From Candidatus Pseudobutyricicoccus lothianensis (GTDB lineage: Bacteria > Bacillota > Clostridia > Oscillospirales > Butyricicoccaceae): DNA of 64,000 nucleotides. The DNA is taken from assembly GCA_904419295.1 (NCBI GenBank), contig CAJFRA010000006.1, positions 19,438 through 83,437 on the forward strand. The letters run 5' to 3'. The notes below the pieces were generated by a model. That model saw only the letters and a program-made list of their open reading frames with translations. It was not told where the DNA came from and did not search any database. The translations under genes and the position numbers were made by a program. Positions 18,132 to 26,274 of this stretch are shown here, one piece after another (positions within the stretch are counted from its first letter, which is position 1; each line of letters opens with the position of its first letter).

Positions 18132-20750
18132 ATGAAAAAATTGGTCGTAGGGATCCTGGCCCATGTGGACGCAGGCAAGACCACGTTGTCCGAGGGGATG
18201 CTGTACCAAAGCGGCTGCCTGAAAAAATTGGGCCGGGTGGACCATCAAGACGCTTTTTTGGATACATTCGCCTTGGAACGGCAGAGGGGCATCACGATAT
18301 TTTCCAAGCAGGCGGTGCTGCCTTTGGGGCAGACGGAGGTCACGCTGTTGGATACCCCGGGCCATGTGGATTTTTCCGCCGAGATGGAGCGGACGCTGCA
18401 AGTGCTGGATTACGCCATTTTGGTCATCAGCGGCACCGATGGGGTCCAGGGCCATACGGAGACACTGTGGCGGCTGCTGGAACGGTACCAGGTGCCTACT
18501 TTTTTGTTCATCAATAAGATGGATCTGCCGGGCGCGCTGCGGGAACCCCTGCTGGAAGAGCTCAAAAACAGGCTGGGAGAAGGCTGTGTGGATTTCAGCC
18601 AGCCGGACCAGCAGGCTTCGTGGGAAGAAGCCGCCCTGTGCGATGAGCAGACCCTGGCCCGCTATTTGGAGCACGGCCGGCTGAACCAAGAGGAACTGGC
18701 GCAGCTGGTGGCCCGGCGGAAGCTGTTCCCCTGTTATTTTGGCGCCGCCCTCAAACTGGATGGGGTGGAGGCCCTGCTGCAAGGGCTGGATGATTATACG
18801 TTGGAGCCACAGTACCCACAGGCTTTTGGCGCCCGGGTGTACAAGATCGCCCGAGACCCCCAGGGCAACCGGTTGACCTATATGAAAGTGACAGGCGGCT
18901 GTTTGCGGGTAAAAGACGCTTTGGCGGCGGAAGGCAAAGAAAAAGTAGACCAGATCCGCATTTATTCGGGCCAGCGGTATCAGCTGGCAGACCAGGCGCC
19001 GGCTGGGACTGTCTGTGCCGTCACCGGCCTGGATACTACATATCCGGGCCAAGGTCTGGGGGAGGAGGCGCCTGCCCAGGCGCCGGTGTTGGAGCCGGTG
19101 CTCACTTATCGGGTAGATCTCCCCCAAGGGACCGATGCCCACAAAGCCCTGCTGCAGCTGCGCCAGTTGGAAGAGGAAGACCCCCAGCTGCACATTGTGT
19201 GGAACGAGTCACTACGGGAGATCCACATGCAGCTGATGGGGGAAGTACAGCTGGAGATCCTCAAACAGATCATCGCCCAGCGCTTCGGGATGGAAGTGGA
19301 GTTTGGCGCGGGCAACATCCTGTACCGGGAGACGATCGCCCGGCCGGTGGAGGGCGTGGGCCATTTTGAGCCCTTGCGCCATTATGCGGAAGTCCATCTG
19401 TTGCTGGAACCGCTGCCCAGGGGCAGCGGGCTCCAGTTTGCCACCCGGTGCAGCGAGGACTTGCTGGACCGGAATTGGCAGCGGCTGGTGCTGACCCATT
19501 TGGAAGAGAAGACCCACCTGGGGGTGCTCACCGGATCGCCCATCACCGATATGAAGATCACCCTGGTGGCAGGGCGGGCCCATGTGAAGCACACCGAAGG
19601 GGGCGATTTCCGCCAGGCCACTTACCGGGCGGTCCGCCAGGGACTGATGAGCGCCGAGAGCATTTTGCTGGAACCCTGGTATGCCTTCCGGCTGGAGGTG
19701 CCTACGGCGCAGGTGGGCCGGGCCATGGCGGATCTGCAGCGGCTGGGCGGCCAATTTGACCCGCCCCAAGAGCAGGGGGAGTTTTCACTGCTGCAAGGGG
19801 CGGCGCCAGTGGCGACCTTGCGGGATTATGGCCTGGAGGTGACGGCCTACACCGGCGGACGGGGCCGCTTTTCCTGCACTTTGCAGGGCTATGAGCCCTG
19901 CCACAACCAGCAGCAAGTGGTGGAAGCCATCGGCTACGACTGCCAGCGGGACGTGGACAACACCGGGGATTCAGTGTTCTGTGCCCATGGGGCCGGCTTT
20001 GTGGTCAAATGGGACCAGGTGCGCCGGTATATGCATGTAGACAGCGGCTTACGCCTGGATCCGCCCGAAGAAGAGGAGGCGGCAGCCCCCGCTGCGCCGC
20101 CGCCTGTCCGCTACAGCGGTTCATTGGAAGAGGACAAAGAGCTGATGGCCATTTATGAGCGGACCTACGGCCCCATCCGCCGGCGGGAGTGGCGGGCGCC
20201 CCAAACGGCTGCGCAGGCGCCCCAGCGCCCGCTGGTCATGCGGGACCGGGGGCCCGAATATCTGTTGGTGGATGGATACAACATCATTTTCGCCTGGGAG
20301 GAGCTCAAGGAAGTGGCCAGAGACAACCTGGATTTGGCGCGCCAGATGCTGATGGACATCCTGAGCAATTATCAAGGGTTCAAAAAGTGCGTGGTCATCC
20401 TGGTGTTTGACGCCTATAAAGTGCCGGGAGGCACCGGCGAAGTCTCCCGTTATCACAACATCTATGTGGTCTATACCAAGGAAGCGGAGACAGCAGACGC
20501 CTATATCGAAAAGACCACCTATGAGATCAGCAAACGGCACCGGGTGCGGGTCGCCACTTCCGATAACACCGAACAGCTGATTATCCTGGGCCATGGAGCG
20601 CTGCGCCTGTCGGCCCAGACCTTCCGGCAAGAGGTGGAGCAGGTGCAGGGGGAACTGCGTTCCCTGCTGGAAAAGACCCGCCAGGGCAAAAACAAAGCCA
20701 TCCAATACGCATTGGAAAAGCGGGGCGCAAAAGGAAACGAAAGGGGATAA
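18132..20750 (+). CDS. TetM/EF-G-like translational GTPase fused to a YacP/Rae1-type NYN nuclease
   Basis: 872 residues. Residues 1-650 have the domain order of ribosomal-protection GTPases (TetM/TetO): G1 AHVDAGKTT at 10-18, G3 DTPGH at 74-78, G4 NKMD at 128-131, a domain II barrel, an EF-G-like domain IV (MEVEFGAGNILYRETI) and a domain V (TGGRGRFSCTLQGYEP). After a Pro/Ala-rich linker, residues from about 705 are a full NYN (PIN-like) domain of the YacP family with acidic residues in LLVDGYNII, LVFDAYKVPG, ETADAYIE and TSDNTEQ. Bacillus Rae1 (YacP) is a ribosome A-site mRNA endonuclease, so both halves point to the A site. Whether it confers tetracycline resistance is unknown; it is not one of the named Tet proteins as far as I can tell. 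Confidence 0.88.
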   Translation: MKKLVVGILAHVDAGKTTLSEGMLYQSGCLKKLGRVDHQDAFLDTFALERQRGITIFSKQAVLPLGQTEVTLLDTPGHVDFSAEMERTLQVLDYAILVISGTDGVQGHTETLWRLLERYQVPTFLFINKMDLPGALREPLLEELKNRLGEGCVDFSQPDQQASWEEAALCDEQTLARYLEHGRLNQEELAQLVARRKLFPCYFGAALKLDGVEALLQGLDDYTLEPQYPQAFGARVYKIARDPQGNRLTYMKVTGGCLRVKDALAAEGKEKVDQIRIYSGQRYQLADQAPAGTVCAVTGLDTTYPGQGLGEEAPAQAPVLEPVLTYRVDLPQGTDAHKALLQLRQLEEEDPQLHIVWNESLREIHMQLMGEVQLEILKQIIAQRFGMEVEFGAGNILYRETIARPVEGVGHFEPLRHYAEVHLLLEPLPRGSGLQFATRCSEDLLDRNWQRLVLTHLEEKTHLGVLTGSPITDMKITLVAGRAHVKHTEGGDFRQATYRAVRQGLMSAESILLEPWYAFRLEVPTAQVGRAMADLQRLGGQFDPPQEQGEFSLLQGAAPVATLRDYGLEVTAYTGGRGRFSCTLQGYEPCHNQQQVVEAIGYDCQRDVDNTGDSVFCAHGAGFVVKWDQVRRYMHVDSGLRLDPPEEEEAAAPAAPPPVRYSGSLEEDKELMAIYERTYGPIRRREWRAPQTAAQAPQRPLVMRDRGPEYLLVDGYNIIFAWEELKEVARDNLDLARQMLMDILSNYQGFKKCVVILVFDAYKVPGGTGEVSRYHNIYVVYTKEAETADAYIEKTTYEISKRHRVRVATSDNTEQLIILGHGALRLSAQTFRQEVEQVQGELRSLLEKTRQGKNKAIQYALEKRGAKGNERG

Positions 20751-20761
20751 GAAGCAACGGA

Positions 20762-21055
20762 ATGGATGTATTGATCGTGATGTGTGTGGGTGTTTTGGTG
20801 GGCAACCGGATCTTTCCACGCAAAGCCAAAGGCATCAATGAAAAAGTGCAGCTGATCTGCACGCTGCTGCTGATTTTTTCCATGGGGGTCACGTTGGGCG
20901 GGCGCCCCAACTTCCTTTCGGAATTGGCCAGCCTGGGGCTTGACAGCTTACTCTATTGTTTGATCCCCACGGCGCTGTCGGTGGCCATCGTCTATCTGCT
21001 CTCTAAAAAATTCCTCCAAGAACCGGAGGACAGACCCAAAGGGGAGGAACCATAA
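20762..21055 (+). CDS. LysO-type exporter, N-terminal subunit
   Basis: 97 residues, two to three membrane helices (VLIVMCVGVLVGNRIFP; LICTLLLIFSMGVTLGG; LLYCLIPTALSVAIVYLL). It matches the N-terminal DUF340-like part of the lysine exporter LysO (YbjE), which in E. coli is one protein. Its stop codon is followed immediately by the ATG of the C-terminal partner. Likely a heteromeric amino-acid exporter; substrate is assumed from family. Confidence 0.8.
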   Translation: MDVLIVMCVGVLVGNRIFPRKAKGINEKVQLICTLLLIFSMGVTLGGRPNFLSELASLGLDSLLYCLIPTALSVAIVYLLSKKFLQEPEDRPKGEEP

Positions 21056-21655
21056 ATGGTGCTTTTTGCATTGGCAGCCCTGGGGTTGGGCATAGGCTAT
21101 GGCCTGTGGGGGCCCGATTGGGGCCTGGTGGATTGGCTGGCCGCCAATTCTGATTACATCCTGTATCTGCTGATGTTCTCTGTGGGCATCAGTGTCGGCA
21201 TGCATCACGGCCTTTGGAACAAGCTCAAGCAATACCATATCAAAATCTTGGTAGTGCCGGCGGGCATCGTCGTGGGGTCGATGCTGGGCGGCATTTTGTG
21301 CGGCCTGCTCACCGGCCATCCGCCGAATGAGAGCGCAGCCGCAGCCTGCGGGTTGGGGTGGTACAGCTTGGCAGGCGCTACCCTGGGCAAGCTGGCCGGT
21401 GCCCAGATGGGCAGCATCACGTTCTTGAGCAACCTGATGCGGGAGATCTTCTCCTTTTTCAGCATTGCCTGGTTATCCAAGCATTTGAATGCCTACAGCT
21501 GCATTGCTGCTGCCGGCGCCACCAGCGAAGATACGACTTTGCCTATGATGATCCGCTATACCAATGACGAAGCTGTGGTGTTTTCAGTGATGAACGGCGT
21601 CATATGTTCCGCCCTGGTGCCGGTGCTCATCAGCTTCTGTTACCGGATCTTGTAA
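21056..21655 (+). CDS. lysO: LysO-type exporter, C-terminal subunit
   Basis: 199 residues with about five membrane helices and the LysO core GLGWYSLAGATLGKLAG, GSITFLSNLMREIFSF and AGATSEDTTLPMM, which carries the conserved acidic residue of the family. Starts directly after the stop of the 97-residue N-terminal partner (no intergenic base), so the pair is a split lysO with coupled translation. Probable role: lysine or analogue export. Confidence 0.88.
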   Translation: MVLFALAALGLGIGYGLWGPDWGLVDWLAANSDYILYLLMFSVGISVGMHHGLWNKLKQYHIKILVVPAGIVVGSMLGGILCGLLTGHPPNESAAAACGLGWYSLAGATLGKLAGAQMGSITFLSNLMREIFSFFSIAWLSKHLNAYSCIAAAGATSEDTTLPMMIRYTNDEAVVFSVMNGVICSALVPVLISFCYRIL

Positions 21656-21689
21656 TAGAGATACACCGCCTGCTTTTTTGTTGCATCCG

Positions 21690-21717
21690 AAAGCCTCCGC
21701 GAGATTGCGGAGGCTTT
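21690..21717 (+). terminator. Intrinsic terminator after lysO
   Basis: An 11-bp perfect stem AAAGCCTCCGC/GCGGAGGCTTT with a 6-nt loop; the trailing T-run is short (TTTGCTG). Confidence 0.75.
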
Positions 21718-21786
21718 GCTGTACCTGGATGCCGGCATAATGGCGCGCTGCCGGCGCTATACATAGGGCAGGGAGAGTGATGTGCA

Positions 21787-22386
21787 TTGAAAAAGAACCA
21801 GAAGCCTTGGCTGGCCTTGCCTTTGCTGCTGTGCCTGCTGGCAGGCTGCGGCAAACAGGAGGCAGGGCCTGAACAGCAAGTGCGGGAATATTACAATGGG
21901 CTGGAACACTTTAGCACGACTGCCACTGTGACGGCGGATTCCGGCGTGATCATGGAGTATCAGCTGGCCATTGAGAAAACACCGGAACAAAGCTCCGCCA
22001 CTGTAGTGGAGCCCCAGGAGATCGCAGGGGTCCGCTGCGTCATTTCGGAAAACGGCACAAAGCTGCAATATGACGATGCAGAATTGGAGACATTGCTGCC
22101 AGCTATCTCCGGCTTCACGCCGGTGGATTGTGTGGATGGGCTGCTGAACAGCCTGGCGGGGGGCGTGCCCACCGAATGGGGCAAGGAAGAAAAAGAGGGG
22201 ATATCCTGCCTGGCGTTGACCTATGAGCTGGATGCCGAAGGGCGGGCAGCGGCCAAACGGGTGTGGCTGCAGGAAGACACACTGGAGCCGGTATGCGCAG
22301 AGTGGTTTTTGGAAGGCGACCGGATCTTGCACGCTGTTTTTCACAATGGAGAGAAGGACGGCCAGACAGAGGGAGCTGGGGCTTAA
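21787..22386 (+). CDS. Lipoprotein of unknown function
   Basis: 199 residues. The signal peptide ends in a lipobox LLAGC (about residues 17-21), so it is lipid-anchored outside the membrane. The mature part alternates beta strands (TTATVTADSGVIMEYQLAIE; ISGFTPVDCVDGLLNSLAGG) and looks LolA/sorting-protein-like, but no family is certain. TTG start with GGGAGAG 10 nt upstream. Its 3' end overlaps the convergent carboxypeptidase gene by 4 nt. Confidence 0.8.
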   Translation: MKKNQKPWLALPLLLCLLAGCGKQEAGPEQQVREYYNGLEHFSTTATVTADSGVIMEYQLAIEKTPEQSSATVVEPQEIAGVRCVISENGTKLQYDDAELETLLPAISGFTPVDCVDGLLNSLAGGVPTEWGKEEKEGISCLALTYELDAEGRAAAKRVWLQEDTLEPVCAEWFLEGDRILHAVFHNGEKDGQTEGAGA

Positions 22387-23333
22387 CCGCTGACAAGAAC
22401 CGAAGATAAGGCGTTGAGCAGCAGACAAGCGTCCGTGATGTTGTATTGCTCCGTGGCGTGGTTGCCCGGCGCGCTGCCGGTGATCAGAATGTATTCGTCT
22501 GTTCCCAGGCGGGACAGCGTAGCCAAGCACAGACCTGCCTGGCTGGTAAAGCCGGTTTTGCCCCCCAAGATGACGCCGGAACGGAGCGCCTCTGGGGGCA
22601 GTTCATCGGCCAGCGTGCTGGAAAGGGGCAATCCTTCCGGGTGCTGCGGGGTCACAGAGGCCTGGTAGTGCCAAGTGGTAAAGATCTGCCGGAAAGTGGG
22701 GTTTGCCAAGGCGGCATCCAACAGAAGAGCCAGGTCATGGGCTGTGGAGACGTGGTCAGGGTCGTGGAGGCCGCAGGCGTTGGTGAAATGGGTGTTTGCC
22801 ATGCCGAGCTGCCGGGCTCTCTCGTTCATCTTTTGCACAAATGCCGCCTCGGTGCCGGCAGATAGCCGGGCCAGTGCCACGGAGCATTCGGCGCCGGAAG
22901 AAAGGAGGCAGCCGTAGAGCAAGTCGCGGACAGTGACCCATTCGCCGGGTGAAAAGCCGGCCAGAGAAGCGGACGCTTCTTCCAAAGGGGGAAAGATATC
23001 GGGAGTCAAGCAGATCTGCATATCCAGATCCGGCAGTGTTTCCAGAGCCACTAAGGCAGTCATGATCTTGGTCAGCGAAGCCGGGTACATGGGGGAATCC
23101 GCCTGGCGCTGAAGCAATACGGCGCCATCGCTGCGCCGCACCAGCAGTGCTTGGGCGCTGTGCAGCTGTTGGGCGGCCTGCTGAAGGCTGGACGCACCAC
23201 CCCATACCGCTTGGGCCTGGCGGCCCGCCTGCCAGACCGTTGCCCCAGCCTGCCAGGTGGAGAGCGCCAAGAGCACACAGGCCAAACAGGCCAAAAGCTG
23301 TCGTTCACGGTGTCGATTCCTTATTCTGCCCAA
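22383..23333 (-). CDS. D-alanyl-D-alanine carboxypeptidase (peptidase S11)
   Basis: 316 residues. Trims D-Ala from peptidoglycan stem peptides outside the membrane. After an N-terminal hydrophobic segment, the active-site SxxK is YPASLTKIMTAL and the KTG box is GGKTGFTSQAG. The second motif, normally S-x-N, reads SSGAECSVAL, i.e. Ser-Gly-Ala. Domain length is short, without an obvious C-terminal beta domain, as in DacF/DacB-like spore enzymes. Start is TTG at 23333 with AGGAGGGG 7 nt upstream; the frame is open 26 codons further but has no ribosome site. Confidence 0.88.
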   Translation of the reverse strand: MGRIRNRHRERQLLACLACVLLALSTWQAGATVWQAGRQAQAVWGGASSLQQAAQQLHSAQALLVRRSDGAVLLQRQADSPMYPASLTKIMTALVALETLPDLDMQICLTPDIFPPLEEASASLAGFSPGEWVTVRDLLYGCLLSSGAECSVALARLSAGTEAAFVQKMNERARQLGMANTHFTNACGLHDPDHVSTAHDLALLLDAALANPTFRQIFTTWHYQASVTPQHPEGLPLSSTLADELPPEALRSGVILGGKTGFTSQAGLCLATLSRLGTDEYILITGSAPGNHATEQYNITDACLLLNALSSVLVSG

Positions 23334-23470
23334 TCTCGTTCCCCTCCTAGAGGCCGGGAGAAAACCACAGCCCGGCCCATACGGTTGCCATATGGTTATA
23401 GCATGGCCCAAAAGAAGGCAGATGAAACCTGGGAATCAAAAATCTTGGGTTTCGAAGGGGAAAATGAACA

Positions 23471-23499
23471 TTGCTCCAGGCTGCGAAATATGATATAGT
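23471..23499 (+). promoter_or_regulatory. Promoter upstream of mazF
   Basis: TTGCTC (23471-23476), 17-bp spacer, TATAGT (23494-23499). Leaves a leader of about 185 nt before mazF in which I see only a small CATGAA/TTCATG hairpin and no convincing antitoxin gene. Confidence 0.6.
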
Positions 23500-23689
23500 A
23501 ACCATGAACGAAATTCATGGGCTCCGCCTGCAGGCACGCCCGGGCCGCCGCCGCATAAAATGATACGGGGGAGAACGGCACCTGCGCCGCGCGCTGGCAC
23601 AATTTCTGTTTGCATGATTAAAACAGGGATCTGTGTGGAAAAATAAAAGAGCGGTTCAACCGACTTTTACCAGCGGAGCGTGAGCGATT

Positions 23690-24088
23690 TTGGAACACTT
23701 TTCATCGAATATAAAGCGGGGCGATATCTATTATGCAGATCTGAGTCCCGTGGTGGGCAGCGAGCAAGGCGGCATGCGGCCGGTGTTGATCGTGCAGAAC
23801 AACGTGGGCAACCGCTTTAGTCCTACAGTCATCGCAGCGGCCATCACATCCCAGCTGAATAAGGCCAAACTGCCCACCCACATTGAGATCGAAGCCCGTA
23901 CCTACGGCTTATCCAAAGATTCTGTCGTCCTGCTGGAGCAGGTGCGGACGTTGGATAAGCGGCGGCTGCGGGAAAAAATGGGCCGTTTGGATGAAAGCGT
24001 AATGGAGCGGGTAGATGACGCCATAGCTGTAAGCTTTGGCCTGCGCACCGAAAACGAACAAGAGCACAAGGAGCACAGGGAGGGTTAA
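23690..24088 (+). CDS. mazF: MazF/PemK-type mRNA interferase toxin
   Basis: 132 residues, a typical MazF/Ndo[31 protein letters not shown], then [15 protein letters not shown] and [18 protein letters not shown]. Single-strand-specific RNA cleavage is expected. A short charged tail ([10 protein letters not shown]) exceeds the Bacillus enzyme. Uses a TTG start behind GGAG. No mazE/ndoAI-like antitoxin is encoded just upstream, where it normally lies. The gene is 7 nt from the next, an exported protein. Confidence 0.9.
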   Translation: MEHFSSNIKRGDIYYADLSPVVGSEQGGMRPVLIVQNNVGNRFSPTVIAAAITSQLNKAKLPTHIEIEARTYGLSKDSVVLLEQVRTLDKRRLREKMGRLDESVMERVDDAIAVSFGLRTENEQEHKEHREG

Positions 24089-24095
24089 CAAGAAC

Positions 24096-24692
24096 GTGAA
24101 AAAAGACAGGATGTGGGGCAAGCCGGCCTTTGCGGCGCTGTTGGTATTGGCACTGGGCGGCGCGGTGGTGGCGGCAGCTGCCGGCGGTTATGGCTCCCAG
24201 AGCGATCCTCTGGTGACACTGAGCTACATAACCGATGTGGCGGTGCCTGAGGCAAACACTCAGATCGATTCGGTGTTTCAAGCCAAGCAAAAGGAAATTG
24301 AAAGCCAGATCAGTACAGAGATGGCGGCTGTGCAGCAAGAATTGGAGAGCGCGATCCAGCAGGCCGACCCGGCCAGCCAATCGGTGATCGACCGGGTGGT
24401 GCAGGCGGCTGTGGCCCAGGTGGGCGGAAATGGCGGCACGAGCAACCAGTGGCGCAGCGTCACAGTGCCGGCAGGCCAGAGCCTGCTGGGCAGCGTGGGT
24501 TGCCAGGTGATCTTGCGCAGCGGCAGTGCCAGCTGCTATTCCGGCATGGTGGATCTGTCCTCGGGTGGAAAGATCCTCCATGGCGACAGTGTTGCACAAA
24601 ACAATTTGTATCTGGTGGGCACCGAGGGCTGCGGCTTCACTGCCACAGCAGAGTGTACCGCACTGGTATGCGGCAGCGCGGCAGTGCAATAA
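24096..24692 (+). CDS. Exported protein of unknown function
   Basis: 198 residues. The N-terminal hydrophobic stretch FAALLVLALGGAVVAAAA (about 10-27) is a signal peptide or anchor. It is followed by a helical, Gln/Glu-rich segment (about 55-95, likely coiled coil) and a C-terminal part with GNGGTSNQWRSVTVPAGQSL, a predicted beta region rich in Ser/Gly/Cys. GTG start after GGGAGGG. Possible polymer-binding or spore-surface protein, but I cannot name a family. Transcribed with mazF. Confidence 0.72.
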   Translation: MKKDRMWGKPAFAALLVLALGGAVVAAAAGGYGSQSDPLVTLSYITDVAVPEANTQIDSVFQAKQKEIESQISTEMAAVQQELESAIQQADPASQSVIDRVVQAAVAQVGGNGGTSNQWRSVTVPAGQSLLGSVGCQVILRSGSASCYSGMVDLSSGGKILHGDSVAQNNLYLVGTEGCGFTATAECTALVCGSAAVQ

Positions 24693-24731
24693 AAGGGATC
24701 CCCTTTGGTGGGGAGAATCGAAATGAGACTG

Positions 24732-24756
24732 GGGGAAGCGGCGGCTTCCCCTTTTT
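24732..24756 (+). terminator. Intrinsic terminator
   Basis: GGGGAAGC, loop GGCG, GCTTCCCC then T5. Ends the mazF-24096 unit. Confidence 0.92.
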
Positions 24757-24812
24757 CCATTTTGTCAGCGTATCAAAAACAAAGCTGCTTCATAAAATGA
24801 AAAGAGGAACGT

Positions 24813-25421
24813 ATGGCGAAAGGGGGACATACCGTGGGCCAGTGTGATCTATTGCTGGAAGGCCGGCCGGTCGGGGCCCTATCCTGGCAAGAAGAGGGCC
24901 AGGGCTGGCAGATCCACGCCTGTTGCCCCGTGGAAGAAGGGATGATCTACCGGGTGATGCTGGATCTGGAGGGCGGCAGCACTTGGGTAGCCGGGGTGAT
25001 GATCCCAGAATTCGGAAAGTTCTCTTTGCACAAACGGGTGCCCTTCGAACAGGCGCACCAATGGGGGCCAGGGCTTCGCGCCATCCGAGGTGCGGAGATC
25101 ATCCGCACCAAACCGGGTGAGCCGCTCCCAAAAGGGCCGCTGCCTTTCCCCATTGCCATGCTGGAGGAGTTTGACCGGGAAAAATTGCCCAAAGCACCGC
25201 CGGAACTGCTGGAGGCCCTGGCACAGGGGGGCGCTAAAATGCGTTTTCACGGCGACGGTTATTATGTGGTGGTGCCCATGGAACCCACAGAACCTTTTGC
25301 CCTGAACAGCGCTTTTTGTATGGCAACGCCTGTGCGCCTGGAGGGAAAATGGGCAGCCGCCATAAAAATCCGGGAGGACGGCACGCTGGATACCGTGCAT
25401 ATTCCTGCAGATCCTGGCTAA
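24813..25421 (+). CDS. Hypothetical cytoplasmic protein
   Basis: 202 residues, no signal or membrane segment. Contains a compact N-terminal beta region (CDLLLEGRPVGALSWQEEG) and a Pro-rich middle (GEPLPKGPLPFPIAMLEEF). No catalytic motif is visible and I do not recognise the family. AGAGGAAC sits 4 nt before the ATG. Codon use matches neighbours. It lies just upstream of two coat-type genes but I see no promoter linking them. Confidence 0.7.
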   Translation: MAKGGHTVGQCDLLLEGRPVGALSWQEEGQGWQIHACCPVEEGMIYRVMLDLEGGSTWVAGVMIPEFGKFSLHKRVPFEQAHQWGPGLRAIRGAEIIRTKPGEPLPKGPLPFPIAMLEEFDREKLPKAPPELLEALAQGGAKMRFHGDGYYVVVPMEPTEPFALNSAFCMATPVRLEGKWAAAIKIREDGTLDTVHIPADPG

Positions 25422-25456
25422 AATAAGGCTGTATTCAAAAGAAAGGAAGTGCGCAA

Positions 25457-25645
25457 ATGCCCAATCTGACGACCAAGGAACTCTCTTTTCTCCAAGAGCA
25501 GCTCAAAAGCGAACAAAACGAGGTGGCTCAGTTCAACTTGATGGCAGAGCAGTGCTCCGACCCCCAGCTGAAAAATAAGCTGGCCGGCATCGCCTCGCGC
25601 CACCAGAACCACTACGACACACTGTACCGCTTTTTGCAGAACTGA
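25457..25645 (+). CDS. Small CotF-associated helical protein
   Basis: 62 residues, all helical (TTKELSFLQEQLKSEQ; AQFNLMAEQCSDPQLKNK; GIASRHQNHYDTLYRF), with His/Glu/Gln placed as in the short ferritin-like partners often encoded before CotF-type coat proteins in Clostridia. Thirteen nt separate it from the next gene, which is clearly CotF-like. Probably a spore coat component. Confidence 0.8.
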   Translation: MPNLTTKELSFLQEQLKSEQNEVAQFNLMAEQCSDPQLKNKLAGIASRHQNHYDTLYRFLQN

Positions 25646-25658
25646 GGGAGGTAGGATC

Positions 25659-25919
25659 ATGAGCAATATGTGCCCGGACCAGGTCATCATTACAAACGCG
25701 CTGAATACCCAGAAACTGCTGACCGCAAACTACAATACAGCCGCCGGCGAATGTGCCAACAACCAGCTGCGCTGTGCCATGATGGATCTGTGGAAAGATG
25801 AACACGAGATCCAAAACGACATTTTTGTGGATATGAACAGCCGGGGTTGGTACCCGGTGCAGCAGGCCCAGCCCCAGCAGATCGAAACGGCCAAACAGCA
25901 GCTCAACAGCCAAAACTGA
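25659..25919 (+). CDS. Spore coat protein, CotF family
   Basis: 86 residues. The C-terminal half has the CotF signature (ELRCAMMDLWKDEHEIQNDIF-like helix followed by MNSRGWYPVQQA). CotF proteins are incorporated in the outer layers of the spore. GGGAGG upstream of the ATG. Forms a two-gene unit with the 62-residue helical protein and ends at a strong terminator. Confidence 0.88.
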   Translation: MSNMCPDQVIITNALNTQKLLTANYNTAAGECANNQLRCAMMDLWKDEHEIQNDIFVDMNSRGWYPVQQAQPQQIETAKQQLNSQN

Positions 25920-25950
25920 GACCGCCGGAAACACGATACGGCAGACGCGA

Positions 25951-25987
25951 AGAGCTCCCGCCCCTTTGTGGGGACGGGAGCTCTTTT
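25951..25987 (+). terminator. Intrinsic terminator after cotF
   Basis: AGAGCTCCCGCCCC, loop TTTG, complementary arm ending GGGAGCTCTTTT; one bulged base. Confidence 0.93.
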
Positions 25988-26059
25988 CAGTGGGATAGCA
26001 ATAAATTTCCGCCGGCAGTGGCAACAAGTGTGCAAGATCACCGCTGCAGCAAATAAGAA

Positions 26060-26093
26060 ATGATGCCTTGGATGGCAGATCCACCGGCATCAT
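26060..26093. other. Intergenic hairpin in the 25920-26274 gap
   Basis: ATGATGCC (26060-26067) pairs with GGCATCAT (26086-26093), with an inner TGGAT/ATCCA stem. It is followed on the minus strand by TTTCTTATTT, so it could terminate antisense transcription. The rest of this 355-nt gap holds the terminator at 25951 and the promoter at 26157; I see no gene in it. Confidence 0.5.
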
Positions 26094-26156
26094 CCACCTG
26101 TGGCAGAGGCAAATGTGTTGCGCGCCAACGCAGCAGAAAAAGCCGGAAATTGGCGC

Positions 26157-26185
26157 TTAACAAATGGAGGAAAATCAGGTACAAT
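26157..26185 (+). promoter_or_regulatory. Promoter of SLH-domain gene
   Basis: TTAACA (26157-26162), 17-bp spacer, TACAAT (26180-26185), about 90 nt upstream of the start. Confidence 0.65.
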
Positions 26186-26274
26186 AACGATAAGCGACCT
26201 GTGCGCCTGCAAACAGGCAACAGACGAAGCGCGAAGCACAGAGCCCGCCATGCGGGAGAAAGGTGAGGAATGCG

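Noticed and set aside
18132..20750. Calling this gene a plain tetracycline-resistance determinant
   Set aside because: The extra nuclease domain and divergent sequence make resistance unproven; housekeeping ribosome rescue is at least as likely.
23504..23563. 19-codon ORF in the mazF leader as an antitoxin
   Set aside because: It begins at or before the predicted transcription start, has no Shine-Dalgarno, and its Arg-rich translation does not resemble MazE-type antitoxins.
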